Part shown: one piece after another, positions 1 to 9,872 of the stretch | How positions within the stretch are numbered: the stretch's first letter is position 1 | Layout of the letters: each line of letters opens with the position of its first letter | Source of the DNA: Candidatus Fukatsuia symbiotica | GTDB lineage: Bacteria > Pseudomonadota > Gammaproteobacteria > Enterobacterales > Enterobacteriaceae | DNA: 64,000 nt | Assembly: GCF_003122425.1 (NCBI RefSeq) | Contig: NZ_CP021661.1 | Location: 27,824 to 91,823 of the forward strand | Direction: 5' to 3' | Translations under genes and position numbers: made by a program | Notes under the pieces: generated by a model | Seen by the model: the letters and a program-made list of their open reading frames with translations, nothing else | What the model was told of the DNA's origin: nothing | Databases searched by the model: none

Positions 1-12
1 GAATTTATTCAT
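1..12 (-). CDS. pilR: Start of PilR (type IVb pilus inner-membrane protein), cut by the window edge
   Basis: An ATG at position 12 on the minus strand opens a frame (M-N-K-F) that runs out of the window. It overlaps the end of pilQ by eight bases, which is typical of tight coupling. In R64-type thin-pilus clusters pilR follows pilQ. The assignment rests on gene order only, because just four codons are visible. Confidence 0.4.
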
Positions 13-1546
13 GGCGGCTTTCCCGGTGTCGTTTTGCGGTTTCTCTGACCACATCAGTAAAAACAAGACAGTCTCTATCCAGATTACAGATATTTTTATG
101 GCTGGAGACCGGATCAATGATGCCCGCATTAATTAAGCGCAAGGTGTTTTCACATAAGGTGGAACCGCCGTTTTCGTACCAGTAGTTATAGGCGCTGGTT
201 TTGCCGCAGGTGTGATACAGGTGCATAAATTGCGCATCGATCTCAATAACCTCAAAAATACCGGTACGTCCCTTGACGCCTTTGCCATTGCACTGCTCAC
301 AGCCTGAGGCATTTTTCAGGTAAACCTGTTCTGGCCGGCAAAACTGCTCAATTAATCCGTTGAAAATCGGCTGCACTTCCTTTTTATGTGCGGTGTATTT
401 CTTTTTACACTGTGGACAGAGTTTCGGTGCCAGACTCTGTCCCACCAAACAGGTGATGAGCGAGGCATCTGACAGTAAGTCACTGTCGACATTAAGCCCT
501 TTCAGTCGTGTGAGGGTATCAATGGGATGGCTGGTATGCAGGGTGGTTAAGACAAAATGCCCCGTTTGCGCTGCCTGTATGGCCGCGAGGGCGGAAAGCG
601 AATCACGCACTTCTCCCATCACGATCCAGTCAATATCGAGCCGCATCAGGCTTTTTATCGCTTGCCACCAGGCTTCTTTCGCCCCCAGTGCGGTTTGCAC
701 CGCCCCTTTGATCGGCGATTCTATCGGATCCTCAACCGTCATCAAATTAATGCCGGGGTCTCTGGCGGTGATAAGTTCACTGATCACTTGAACCAGGGTG
801 CTTTTTCCTGATCCAGTGTTACCGGTGAAAAAAATCATGCCCGACGGTTTAGAAATCGCCCTTTCCAGTGTGTCTTCCTGTTGCGCGGTGAGCCCCAATT
901 CTCGCATCGCCAAGGCTTTATCGCGCCGGGCGATTAAACGGATCGCCACCGCCAATCCCTCCCCACTGGCGCGACTACCAAAACGCCCGCCGGTGAGTCC
1001 CAGTGCTTGCACATATTCTTCCCTCACTTTGGCATCGGAGGATTCAGAATAAGAGACGGAAGCATGACTTTGGTTAATGCACATGGTGTTGTAGAGACAA
1101 TTGATATACCGACTGCCTTCAGCCGCCGCATATTCACCGTAATAAGCCAACTTTCCGTCAATCCGGAAATACACTTTGCAGAAGATTTTTTCCAAACGGA
1201 TATGCACATCGGAGGCTCTTTTTTCTACCGCGTCACTGAGGATTTTGATGATTCTTTTTTGTATGGTTTTTGTCGATTTATCCTCCTCATTCTCCCCGTC
1301 CGACTCAGCCGATTTTTTCAACTCGACAATGTCCGATAATGCACAGGACATTAACGTGAATTGAACATTATTGGCTTTTAACCGGCGCTCATAATCCATC
1401 ACCTCAAGACAATCAATAAAGGGCAGGGCGACTTTTAATGTCAAAGCGCCGTCATCGCCTTTCACTAAACAGATCGCATCATTTAATTTTGGCGGTAAAC
1501 GGTAATCCGGTACCGCATGGCTACCGGATAAACTGATCACTTTCAT
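5..1546 (-). CDS. pilQ: PilQ, type IVb pilus assembly ATPase
   Basis: A 513-residue GspE/PulE/VirB11-superfamily ATPase that powers pilin polymerisation at the inner membrane. The Walker A motif GNTGSGKST lies near residue 240, followed by an Asp box (MTVEDPIE), a Walker B-like segment (VMGEVRDSLSA) and a His box (LTTLHTSHP). A zinc-binding C-terminal part carries CPQC and CEQC pairs. The length fits R64 PilQ. It overlaps pilP by 4 bp upstream and pilR downstream, so pilP-Q-R are read as one unit. The frame is intact. Confidence 0.93.
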   Translation of the reverse strand: MKVISLSGSHAVPDYRLPPKLNDAICLVKGDDGALTLKVALPFIDCLEVMDYERRLKANNVQFTLMSCALSDIVELKKSAESDGENEEDKSTKTIQKRIIKILSDAVEKRASDVHIRLEKIFCKVYFRIDGKLAYYGEYAAAEGSRYINCLYNTMCINQSHASVSYSESSDAKVREEYVQALGLTGGRFGSRASGEGLAVAIRLIARRDKALAMRELGLTAQQEDTLERAISKPSGMIFFTGNTGSGKSTLVQVISELITARDPGINLMTVEDPIESPIKGAVQTALGAKEAWWQAIKSLMRLDIDWIVMGEVRDSLSALAAIQAAQTGHFVLTTLHTSHPIDTLTRLKGLNVDSDLLSDASLITCLVGQSLAPKLCPQCKKKYTAHKKEVQPIFNGLIEQFCRPEQVYLKNASGCEQCNGKGVKGRTGIFEVIEIDAQFMHLYHTCGKTSAYNYWYENGGSTLCENTLRLINAGIIDPVSSHKNICNLDRDCLVFTDVVRETAKRHRESRHE

Positions 1547-1986
1547 GGAGCGACCTCACTTAACAGTATTTTATTTCCCGCCGCGTTGGTGATAATTACC
1601 TCATCCAAGGAAACCTGACTGAGGGTAAAACCACCGGGAATAAGATCGCCTTTTTTTCGGGTCATTTCGGTGCCATCGGCAAAACGCAAGCGCACATCAA
1701 TCGTTTTGCCATTGCCAATGATTTTGCTAATGTGAGGAAGTGGATCACGATGACGCGCATTGGCAGGCGTTTCTACTAACCTACCTGTCTGATGCGGTGT
1801 GATTAATCCCACCTCCTCTTTGGCTTTGTTTCGTGCCGCCAAAGCCTTGTAATAGGTGGTTTGACTTTGCAAGGCATCCAATTCACCGACGGTTTTTATT
1901 TCAGGATTAGCGCGAAGTAATAAGGGGAAAAAGGAAAATAAAAAGAGAAAGATTTTGATCACGTTTACCCTATTACGGTTTGCCAT
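1543..1986 (-). CDS. pilP: PilP, thin-pilus assembly protein
   Basis: A 147-residue protein with an N-terminal hydrophobic signal segment (about residues 8-26) and a C-terminal beta-rich domain (GDLIPGGFTLSQVSLDEV), as in PilP/GspC-like periplasmic pilus proteins. It lies between pilO and pilQ with short overlaps at both ends. In R64 PilP is needed for thin-pilus biogenesis; the exact role is family knowledge. Confidence 0.85.
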   Translation of the reverse strand: MANRNRVNVIKIFLFLFSFFPLLLRANPEIKTVGELDALQSQTTYYKALAARNKAKEEVGLITPHQTGRLVETPANARHRDPLPHISKIIGNGKTIDVRLRFADGTEMTRKKGDLIPGGFTLSQVSLDEVIITNAAGNKILLSEVAP

Positions 1987-3291
1987 AAATAACCCCTTGA
2001 ACTTTATATTTTATGTCGGCACTGTCTTGATTAATCACAAAGGTGATTGCTGTTATTCTCATGCCACGCATCGCTTCATTTTTAAAAATAAGACGGGGTG
2101 TTACCCTGCTGTCATAGCTGAAATTCATTTCACGCCAATGCGGTAGAGGATGTTCGAAGCCTGGCTCATCCGTTTTCTTTTCCGGCGGCGGGACGTCCGT
2201 TAACGTAAAGATCACATTGTGGCGTTGCAGTAACGTAATCAGTTTGTCTAACTGATGTGACAGTGGCAGTAACGGGTCATCGCCTTCCGGTACCGGCTTG
2301 ATAGGAACAAAGAACACCGCGGCATCGGGTTGTTTAACATTAAAAGCAGGGGTAACCGAAAAGTGTTTTTCTACACCGGATTTGAAATCACTTGCACCGA
2401 CGGCAGAGCCCTCCAACCGGGCAAAAAGCATTTCCGCCTTATCATGAAAACAATCGATCTGCGTCGGTATCCATCCCCCAATGACAGCGGGATTTGCTGT
2501 AGGGTTTGATCACAACGTTGGATAAAATGTTGGATAGAGGGTTTATCTACCCAAGGGTGTTTTAAGCTAAGGAGCGCCGCTTTATAACGTGCTTCTTTAT
2601 TGATATCGTCGGCTAACTTTTGTTTTTCTATCGCCAATAAACGGGCTTTATGTTCTTTATTCTGTTGATAGCGGTTAAAAAAAGAGAACGCTATCAGCAG
2701 AAAAACAAGAAAAACCGCCCAGGAAACCCTTTCTTTTTTGGTGAGTCCCCAGGTTAAGGGTTTAAGCTTAAATTCTTTTTTAAGGTTTTTAACCGTTAAC
2801 AACGCTGTAAGTGAAAGGTCATCCGTCACCCATAAAAACCGCTTATCACCAAAAACCTTAAACTCTCCCTCACCTTTGGCTAAACGCGAGGTAATATCGA
2901 CAACCTCTTGCTCTAATACTGCTGGCGAAACGATTTTGTCCGTCCAGGGCATCACCAGCCCGCCGGTAGACGCCATCACAATGTAATCCGTATTCAGGTC
3001 GTCTTTGTTTAACGGGATCACGGCCAGCCATTTACCCGGGATCAATGACACCAGCGACACCGCCAGCGAATATTTTCCTTTTAGCGGAACGGTAAATTTA
3101 GGGGCAAAGCCCGCCTGGATGGAGTCATTTTGCCGGATGGCAACCACATCCAAATTTTCTCTTTTCCCAATGGCTTTCACCTCTTTCATATAATGCAGGC
3201 CGCCTTTAATGGCGCGCCATTCCAGCCCCACCACAAAGACTTTGTTGTTGTAGGTGACGAGACGTATTGGTTTTTTTTCATTAGAAGTCAT
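1973..3291 (-). CDS. pilO: PilO, type IVb pilus inner-membrane protein (apparent frameshift)
   Basis: The two reading frames join to one protein of about 440 residues. The N-terminal half starts MTSNEKKPIRLVTY and contains a membrane segment (VSWAVFLVFLLIAFSFF). The C-terminal half starts near MLFARLEG. The switch falls at a run of five C on the plus strand (2475-2479); one extra base there restores a continuous frame reading L-G-G-W-I-P-T-Q. The gene starts inside the end of the Arc-like gene upstream and overlaps pilP. It is probably intact in life. Confidence 0.85.
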
Positions 3292-3445
3292 TGATTCTTT
3301 TCCTATAGTCCTCCTTCACAAGGCGTAATAAAATTTCAGCATTAACCGAGCGCATGTTTTCTTTCGCCGCTTGTTTCAATTCTTTCAGTAATTCATCAGG
3401 AATGCGCAGTTTGAACTGCGCCATTTCTCTTGCACCTTTCACCAT
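3281..3445 (-). CDS. Arc-family ribbon-helix-helix DNA-binding protein
   Basis: A 54-residue protein starting MVKGAREMAQFKLRIP. It has the Arc/CopG pattern: a short beta strand with RIPDEL, then two helices with SVNAEILLRL. The start at 3445 is chosen because a GGGAGAGAG ribosome site lies just upstream; longer frames lack one. It overlaps the pilO start by 11 bp, so it heads the pilO-P-Q unit. It may be an autoregulator of that operon or an antitoxin without a visible toxin; the role is inferred. Confidence 0.7.
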   Translation of the reverse strand: MVKGAREMAQFKLRIPDELLKELKQAAKENMRSVNAEILLRLVKEDYRKRINDF

Positions 3446-3519
3446 ACTCTCTCCCGATAAGCAGCCCTGACAAACGAGCAATATTGGCTTAAGCATCCAT
3501 TTTTTCCTTTAAAAATGTG

Positions 3520-3548
3520 TTGAAAAATTATTTAATTGTATGTACAAT
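3520..3548 (+). promoter_or_regulatory. Promoter and operator of brnTA
   Basis: A -35 box TTGAAA (3520-3525), a 17-bp spacer and a -10 box TACAAT (3543-3548). The -10 overlaps an inverted repeat ATTGTA-TG-TACAAT (3535-3548), a likely BrnA operator. The predicted transcription start coincides with the brnT ATG at 3556, so the message would be leaderless. Confidence 0.6.
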
Positions 3549-3555
3549 TTGATGT

Positions 3556-3834
3556 ATGAAAATTGAGTACGATACATTGAAAAACCAACGTAATATTGCG
3601 GAACGGAGTATTGATTTTAATAGCGTTAAGGATTTCGACTTTGCTACTGCATTCTTCTTTATTGATAAACGTAAAAGTTATCCAGAAATTCGTTATATTG
3701 CGGTCGGCTATTTAAAAAAACGTTTACACGTGCTGTGTTTTTCTAAAATTAATAACGGCATCAGAGTCATTAGTTTTCGTAAAGCAAATGCCAGAGAAGG
3801 AGTTAAATATGAAAAATTACTTACCCTTGATTGA
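3556..3834 (+). CDS. brnT: BrnT-family toxin (RelE-fold ribonuclease)
   Basis: A 92-residue protein with the BrnT layout: K-N-x-x-N-I-x-x-R-x-I-D-F near the N terminus, the core R-Y-I-A-V-G-Y, and a C-terminal R-V-I-S-F-R-K-A-N-A-R-E. BrnT toxins cleave RNA and are bound by BrnA. The gene overlaps brnA and is divergent from the Arc-like/pilO unit. No Shine-Dalgarno sequence precedes the ATG, in line with a leaderless message. Confidence 0.85.
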   Translation: MKIEYDTLKNQRNIAERSIDFNSVKDFDFATAFFFIDKRKSYPEIRYIAVGYLKKRLHVLCFSKINNGIRVISFRKANAREGVKYEKLLTLD

Positions 3835-4096
3835 TGAACAAGGTGAGGTACGTGAACTCACAGAGAAAGACTTTGCTCTAATGCTACCTGCTGAAGAAGT
3901 ATTACCCCTTTCTCTTTTGAAAACGCTGCGCATTCGAGGTCGTCAAAAAGCACCCACCAAAACAAAAATTACTATTCGTCTTTCACCCGAGGTGGTAGAA
4001 CAATTTCGGGCAACAGGCAAACACTGGCAATCCCGTATGGATGCCGCCATGAAAAACTGGTTAATAGACCATTCACCGAGTGATTTGAGGCTTTGA
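3809..4096 (+). CDS. brnA: BrnA-family antitoxin
   Basis: A protein of about 95 residues with a C-terminal ribbon-helix-helix (T-K-I-T-I-R-L-S-P-E-V-V-E-Q-F). BrnA binds the toxin and represses the operon. The start at 3809 (MKNYLPLI) is preferred over 3788 because GAAGGAG sits just upstream. It overlaps the brnT end. Confidence 0.82.
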   Translation: MKNYLPLIDEQGEVRELTEKDFALMLPAEEVLPLSLLKTLRIRGRQKAPTKTKITIRLSPEVVEQFRATGKHWQSRMDAAMKNWLIDHSPSDLRL

Positions 4097-4105
4097 CATT
4101 CTCTA

Positions 4106-4324
4106 TTACAGCTGTTTATCAACATAATTTATCGCCTGCTGCCACCAGGCTGAATCGAGGGCAGGCACATGACCGTGATCTTGCGCCATCCTCAAGCAAT
4201 CCAACAGAATCTCCAGGTGAAGCGCAAAGGTATCCTGTCCATTATTGAGAATAAACACCGCCGGGCTGTCACAACTGCTATAGCCCACATTTTTATTTAT
4301 TGAATTAATACAATGATTTTTCAT
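4106..4324 (-). CDS. Hypothetical small protein
   Basis: A 72-residue frame convergent with brnA. It has a central helix-prone stretch (TFALHLEILLDCLRMAQDHGH) and paired W residues near the end. The ribosome site is weak. It is not recognised. It might be a real accessory gene of the TA cluster. Confidence 0.4.
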   Translation of the reverse strand: MKNHCINSINKNVGYSSCDSPAVFILNNGQDTFALHLEILLDCLRMAQDHGHVPALDSAWWQQAINYVDKQL

Positions 4325-4364
4325 AGTTTTTCACTCATACGGGGTTAAAGGAAACGCATTTAAT

Positions 4365-4438
4365 TGCGCGCCATTCCGCCTCCCACAACAAAGACTTTGT
4401 TGTAAGTGACGATCTGTATTAGTTTTTTCCTATAGTCC
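4365..4438. repeat. Diverged duplicate of the pilO 5' end
   Basis: This stretch resembles about 3215-3310, the pilO start and its upstream TCCTATAGTCC segment, in the same orientation but with several differences and small deletions. It looks like a scar of a partial duplication made when the TA cassettes entered between pilN and pilO. Confidence 0.6.
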
Positions 4439-4464
4439 CCACACTCTTGCAAAATAGGGATTGA

Positions 4465-4498
4465 TGTAGCACAATTGAGCTACATTAAATTTAATGTA
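4465..4498. promoter_or_regulatory. Operator palindromes of the ParDE-like pair
   Basis: Two dyads lie before the antitoxin ATG: TGTAGC-N8-GCTACA (4465-4484), and a perfect 18-bp palindrome (4481-4498) with half-sites TACATTAAA and TTTAATGTA. They are a probable binding site for the ribbon-helix-helix antitoxin at 4513. Confidence 0.6.
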
Positions 4499-4512
4499 AA
4501 TAGGAAGGCGTT

Positions 4513-4800
4513 ATGTCCACAACAACCATTCGCTTAACGGATGAACTGAAAGCGAGAGTGGCGGCGGCGGCAGAGCATGCCGATACCACCCCACATAATT
4601 TTATCCTTCAAGCTATCGCGGAAAAAACGCTACAGGAAGAATTACGCAACGATTTCAATGAGGAAGCAGAGAAACGATACGCCAAAATTATTGCAACAGG
4701 AGAAACCATCCCTTGGCATGAAATGCGTCGCTATCTGGAAAGCCACCTTACAGCGGGTTCGCATCAAACCAGACCTGTTGCCAGAAAATTGGGATGTTAA
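4513..4800 (+). CDS. ParD/CopG-like antitoxin
   Basis: A 95-residue protein. The N-terminal ribbon-helix-helix (T-T-I-R-L-T-D-E-L-K-A-R-V, then H-N-F-I-L-Q-A-I-A-E-K) is followed by an acidic toxin-binding tail. The ATG is preceded by AGGAAGG. The stop abuts the toxin start. Upstream palindromes suggest autoregulation. Confidence 0.82.
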   Translation: MSTTTIRLTDELKARVAAAAEHADTTPHNFILQAIAEKTLQEELRNDFNEEAEKRYAKIIATGETIPWHEMRRYLESHLTAGSHQTRPVARKLGC

Positions 4801-5100
4801 ATGTCAAAAATTGAGTTGGCACCTGAAGTCGGTGATGATATTGATCGTATTATCGAGCACCTGACTCAGTATAAAGTGATCGATATGACATCACGTATTC
4901 AGGAAATCATTCAGGCAATAGCGGTGCTAGAGCATAACCCCCTCATTGGCAGACCCGTCAGCGGCGATAAAAGAGAATTGGTGATCGGCCATCGTTCTCG
5001 AGGTTATATGGCTCTTTACCGTTATCTTTCAGATATCGATACCGTTTTTGTTCTGGCATTGCGTAGCCAAAAGGAACTCGGATACGCATCCCGCCCCTAA
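4801..5100 (+). CDS. RelE/ParE-superfamily toxin
   Basis: A 99-residue protein with the ParE pattern: A-P-E-V-G-D-D-I-D-R-I, then N-P-L-I-G-R-P, and a C-terminal V-F-V-L-A-L-R-S-Q-K-E-L-G-Y. ParE members poison gyrase; RelE members cleave mRNA. The sequence alone does not decide which. It is convergent with pilN and shares four bases with its end. Confidence 0.85.
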   Translation: MSKIELAPEVGDDIDRIIEHLTQYKVIDMTSRIQEIIQAIAVLEHNPLIGRPVSGDKRELVIGHRSRGYMALYRYLSDIDTVFVLALRSQKELGYASRP

Positions 5101-6796
5101 CGCAACAAGGGCGTAATGGTGATCACAAAAGACTCTTTCTTACTCTTACCCGACATACCGCCGCCGAATAAGAAATTGCCCGGGGAACCCACCCCTTGCT
5201 GGCTGCCCTCCTGAATATTCTGTTCAAAACCACTCATGATCACGGTCTCGCCCGGCTTAAGCCACACACGTTGTGGGATCGAGCGTGAGTCGGTATCAGG
5301 CGCTTCGATACTTTCGGTTTTATTTTTGTTCTCAATTTTCCTCAATTTATTGAGCGACGAAATGTCCATCATCATCGTGAGCATCATTTTTTCATTGTCT
5401 GCTAATATTTTCGGCATGATATGAATATTAGTGCCGGTGGTAATTTCTCCCGGCTCGAGTGATTGAACCGGCTCCGATCCGGTGGTTGCATTGCCCGTGG
5501 TCACCGACGTTTTACGCAGATAAGTCGTCTGCTTCCCAATTTGCATCCCCGCCGTGGCTAAGTTGGTGGTCATGATGGACAGCGTTTTCACGTCCGAGAC
5601 CGTGACTTGCTCAGACAGCGCCTGCAATAAAAATTTCGAACCAGCAAATTGTGATGCTCTGCCCGTGGCGGTTTGCAAAATTTCAAAGCCACCCTGGGAT
5701 AAATCAGACCCGGCATTAAAAGCATTAGCCAAATGAATGCCGTATTTTCCTGACAAGGATTGGAAGACGATATCCCAGTCAATGCCTAACTTGTCCGAGA
5801 TATCGGTATGCACCGTGTAAACCACCACTTTCAGCAACACCTGTTTTGACAATTTGGTGTTTTCATCCCGCAGGTAGTCACCAATACTTCTTACCACTTC
5901 GGGCACATCCGTTACTACCACCACGCCCGAGGTTTGATTCATCGTCACTCGTCCCACGCCGGGCGTTAACATACTTTCTGCCGTTTTTTGGATATCACCA
6001 TACAGATCATTCGCCATTTCAGTTTGTTGCGAGGTGCTGGAACCACTATTACCGGACATCCCCGCCCCGAACTACCACTACTGCTACCACTTTGGGTTGA
6101 TAGCCCACTCTTTTGATTATTCTTAATCCAATATTTGGCATTGGTGGGATCAATAGTAAAGCGCTGGGTTTCCAGATAGAAAAGCGTGATAGCGCCCCTT
6201 TCATAACGCCAGGAAATCCCTAAACGGGCGGTCACTAAATCCAGCAAACGTGAGACATGCCCCGAATAAGCCACATCGGTAATGGTATTACTTGCCGGCG
6301 CTGAGGCTGAAGATGGGCGACCCATCGGGGCTCCCATCGCTTGCAGCGGCATCATGCCGTTGCTATCAACCGAAGGCAGGGGCGCAGGAACCTGATCCAT
6401 CTGCTGAGTTTGACCGCTCCCGCCACGGTCAGAAGCGCCTCTGCTGAGCATCGCGGCAGCATCAGGCGAAATTTTTACGCGAATACCGCATTGCTGCGTC
6501 ACATCCTGACTAAACTGGTAAATCGTTTGCGGTTTAGCCGGCTTGTAGGTGATATGGCAGCGCACCATTTCAGGCGGCAGCACCGCAGTGACCGATTTAA
6601 TGGGGACAGGATTAACCCATTGCGCTTCATGAAATTGAACCGCGGGGCGCGCCGTTGAGGCCGCTTGAAGCATCGAACTGACTTTATCGGAATCCGTTTG
6701 AGCGCCCTCCATCAGCGTATTCACGCGGCGATTCACCGCACAGCCCGAAAGAGAAAGGGCAACGCCAATGCAAATAACTAAAAATTGAATCTTCAT
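5097..6796 (-). CDS. pilN: PilN, outer-membrane secretin lipoprotein (apparent frameshift)
   Basis: Joined frames give a lipoprotein of about 565 residues. It has a signal peptide and lipobox L-S-G-C, N-terminal secretin domains, a Ser/Gly-rich linker and a C-terminal secretin core (V-W-L-K-P-G-E-T-V-I-M-S-G-F, ending T-I-T-P-L-L-R). PilN forms the outer-membrane pore for the thin pilus. The frame break lies in two G4 runs on the minus strand (plus 6060-6068); one extra G restores it. It starts directly after pilL. Confidence 0.88.
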
Positions 6797-6797
6797 G

Positions 6798-7502
6798 TTA
6801 GCGTCCTTTCTTTTGGTCTTTATCGGGATCATTAATAATGATTAAGCACTGTGCTTTATAACCATCAACGTACAGAGGGGTATTCGCATGGCGATACAGC
6901 GAGAATAATTTCTGCGTCATAGCTTCAAATGAGCCAGTGAACGTCAACGGCGAATCAATCAGATAATCCGTTTGTGTATTCCAGCGAACAGACCAGCGCT
7001 TCGTGGCATGACATTTTTCATCATCCGCCCATTTCATGAACACGTGTTTTAAGGTACGTCCTGGCTTAACCCTCCAGATACGAGGAGGCGGAACGGGTTT
7101 GACTATCGGTATGATCCCCGCCTTAATCGGTGCTCCCGTCGCTGAAAAAGGATTTTTACCCACTGAAACAGGCGAAGGCGGGGGCAGGGTTACCGGTTTT
7201 ACAACGCTTTTAAGCATTTCGGTTTTTTGTGGCCTGGAAATACTATTACTCGCCGGTTTTACTACAGGCTGAGATATTTTGTCTGTCACCGTCTTACCGG
7301 TATCAACGCCCACCGACCTAATTTTTGAGTTTGTTTTATTGGTCTGTAATATTTTTGATTTATTTGTCGCCGATAAATAAGACGGCATTTCAGGATTAGC
7401 CGGGATAAAAACCCCTTTCGGCTCAGGCAATGTCGGGGGACTGCTGCACGCGGATAACAGGCAAGCAAGTAGTGACATGCCGATAACAGGCTCAATTCGC
7501 AT
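6798..7502 (-). CDS. pilL: PilL-like lipoprotein with TcpQ-type C-terminal domain
   Basis: A 234-residue protein with signal peptide and lipobox L-S-A-C, a long Pro/Lys-rich linker, and a C-terminal domain (V-K-P-G-R-T-L-K, W-A-D-D, R-W-N-T-Q-T-D-Y) like the TcpQ/PilL secretin partners. It lies two bases upstream of pilN. R64 has pilM between pilL and pilN; no pilM is present here. Confidence 0.75.
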   Translation of the reverse strand: MRIEPVIGMSLLACLLSACSSPPTLPEPKGVFIPANPEMPSYLSATNKSKILQTNKTNSKIRSVGVDTGKTVTDKISQPVVKPASNSISRPQKTEMLKSVVKPVTLPPPSPVSVGKNPFSATGAPIKAGIIPIVKPVPPPRIWRVKPGRTLKHVFMKWADDEKCHATKRWSVRWNTQTDYLIDSPLTFTGSFEAMTQKLFSLYRHANTPLYVDGYKAQCLIIINDPDKDQKKGR

Positions 7503-7591
7503 AATACATTCTCTTTTTTATCATGAACCCGGTGGCCGTCTGGAAATTCTTTCCGGGCGGATACCGGGTTGGACAAGCCGCTAGCGGCGCG

Positions 7592-7906
7592 TCAGCCACG
7601 GAGTCGGCCAAATTTACTGAGGATTTTGCGCACATAGTCCGGATCAGCACTGGCACAGTTCCCCAAGAATTGTTTGCGCATATCTAACGTTTTTAAGGGA
7701 TTAAAACGGTGTTTTTTCTTAAAGGCATTGATGCTGAAAAATTTCCCCACAGTGCCTGAACATTCAGCAGGGTTGGCTCCCTGAACTTTCCCCGCCATGC
7801 ATAAAAAAACAGCACAGGCATCGTTTGAATCTACTTCTTGCGCGGAAAAAACAGCAGGGCTGGCGGCCAGACACAACAGTGCCGCCGCAATAACGGTTTT
7901 TTTCAT
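7592..7906 (-). CDS. trbM: TrbM/KikA-family conjugal transfer protein
   Basis: A 104-residue secreted protein with a signal peptide (about 21 residues). The family core reads D-A-C-A-V-F-L-C-M-A-G-K, then A-E-C-S-G-T-V-G-K-F-F-S-I, with conserved cysteines that probably form disulfides. It sits between virD4 and pilL on the same strand. The role in transfer is family knowledge; the mechanism is unknown. Confidence 0.85.
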   Translation of the reverse strand: MKKTVIAAALLCLAASPAVFSAQEVDSNDACAVFLCMAGKVQGANPAECSGTVGKFFSINAFKKKHRFNPLKTLDMRKQFLGNCASADPDYVRKILSKFGRLRG

Positions 7907-7929
7907 GGTGATACCTTTGGATAAGTGAA

Positions 7930-9872
7930 TTACGGAAGATCGTTTTCGGTGATTTCTACATAATCCGGATCGTTAATTGACTTGTCTTCGGTTGACATAC
8001 GCCGCCGTTGCTGCTCTTCATTCATACCTAAATCATGGGGCGGGGCAAGGGTGACGTTAGCCATCGGTTTGTTGATATTCATGGGGACAACCAGCGCCGC
8101 TATGGCATTCACATCGCCCACAGGAACAGCAGGAAGGGGCAAATTTACGCGCGCCTGAAAAACCGCTTCCTGATACCAGACTATTTTTCTTGCCAAAATT
8201 TTCAGCGCCGGGGTTTTATCGGTGGCCTGAACAAAAATTAACGCCTTGTCGTAAGGAAGCTCGTTCACTTCCTGCGGTAGCATCAGTGGCCTGGCCTGAT
8301 CACTGTAGCTTTTCGAACGGGTTTTCTTTTCCCCGTAATTTTCCGAAAAATTCGCCACCTTCACCGTGGTATTGCCCAAACGTTTACTGTATTCAGTAGC
8401 CGCATCAATATTGCCGGGCGCATACACCACTTCAATATGCACCGCATCCATGATGCTGTTCGCCCCTTGAACACCATAGAGTTCATCGGCGCGGAGTTGT
8501 GCCTTACCTTGGAAGATGATGAGATAGCGAAGCCCTGCACCACGCGTTAGCGCAAGGGCGGTTTTCATTTTTTCAATGACCCCCATCACAGCAAACTCAT
8601 CCATCAAGAAAAGCACTTGGTATTGGTAGATCAGCGTCCCATCTGGATTATTCCCACCGTATTCTGGCAAAATTTTACTGTTGGCCGCGATGGCCTGGCT
8701 GTAAAACAGGTTCATCAGTGCGCCGAATTTCAGTAAAGCGCCTTCCGTCACGCAAAAGTAAACGGTCATCTTTTTCCTGCGGAGATCGTCGAACTTGATA
8801 TCATCACCCGATACCGCCCAGGCCACGGTTTTTTCACCGTACAGAGATAGCCTTTTGTTCAGGATATCTTGTGTGATCGGCCAGCCCGTTTTGCTCTGAG
8901 AAGACGAAACAAGGCGATTCATCTCACGCAGACATTCTGACGACAGCGGCGTATTGCCATTAGAACGGGCGTCCAGTTCCTTTTTTGCCCACTCTCCCAG
9001 CGCCATTCCCTGCGCCGCTATTTCATAAATTTGCGGCAGCGTAAACGGCAATGACGGGGTTTCCATCAGATACAACACCAACGCCGTGAAAATATCCGCA
9101 GACGCACCAAAAAAACTCGCATTTTTGGGGTTGTCTGGCACAAACAGTACACTGGCCATGGCTTTAATTTCACCGAGGCGAAACAGGGGATCGCGGTTTA
9201 AACGCGATAACGGATTCCAGCGGTGGGTTTCCAGCATTTCCGGCGAGAAACGGTATACCGCCTGGCCACAGGAGGCACGAAAACCCGCGGTCAAATGCCA
9301 GTTTTCGAATTTTGGATCATTGATCACCATCGAGTCCGGGTAAGTGAGCGCATTGGGGATAACCATCCCCACCCCTTTACCCGTACCGGGCGCTGCCGCT
9401 AACATCACAAACGTTTGACCATACGAGGCCAGAAAATCATCATCAGTAGGATGTTTTCCTATCAAGATAGGCGGAAACATCTCTATTCGTTTTTGCGGGT
9501 TTGTCGCATTATAGGGCGATCTGGCTTGTTTCCTCACTGATAGTTCCCTCGGTATTTAAACGCCTTAAGCTCTTTTGGCGTGGCAAATCTGGCGTCACCG
9601 TGCAACGTTGTTTTTTTGTTCTTCCCCAGCAAAAGAGCAAACAAGGTCAACCCCAACGGAAGAAAGGTTAACGCCACGGTCACACACCACGCCCAAGGCA
9701 AAAATATTTTCTGACGATGGAACAGTGAAAACGCCCCGGCCTCCATCAGTGTCCTGAGCGTAGCCTGGCGGAAATTGCCGCCAATGAGCGCCAAATACAC
9801 CCCCCGCCGACAAATAAACCGATCACAAAAAACACCATCATCAGCACAATGAGAGTTATCGCTATTTTCCAC
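7930..9872 (-). CDS. virD4: VirD4/TraG coupling ATPase (two apparent frameshifts)
   Basis: The N-terminal part starts at about 9872 (MWKIAITLIVLMM) with two membrane segments. The large C-terminal part (535 residues) has Walker A A-A-P-G-T-G-K-G and Walker B F-L-M-D-E-F. It links relaxosome DNA to the channel. The frame changes at a C6 run (9800-9805), and again near 9546-9548, where one extra base would read K-Y-R-G-E-L-S-V-R-K-Q. The second break could instead be a GTG restart at 9537. No relaxase is in the window. Confidence 0.88.
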
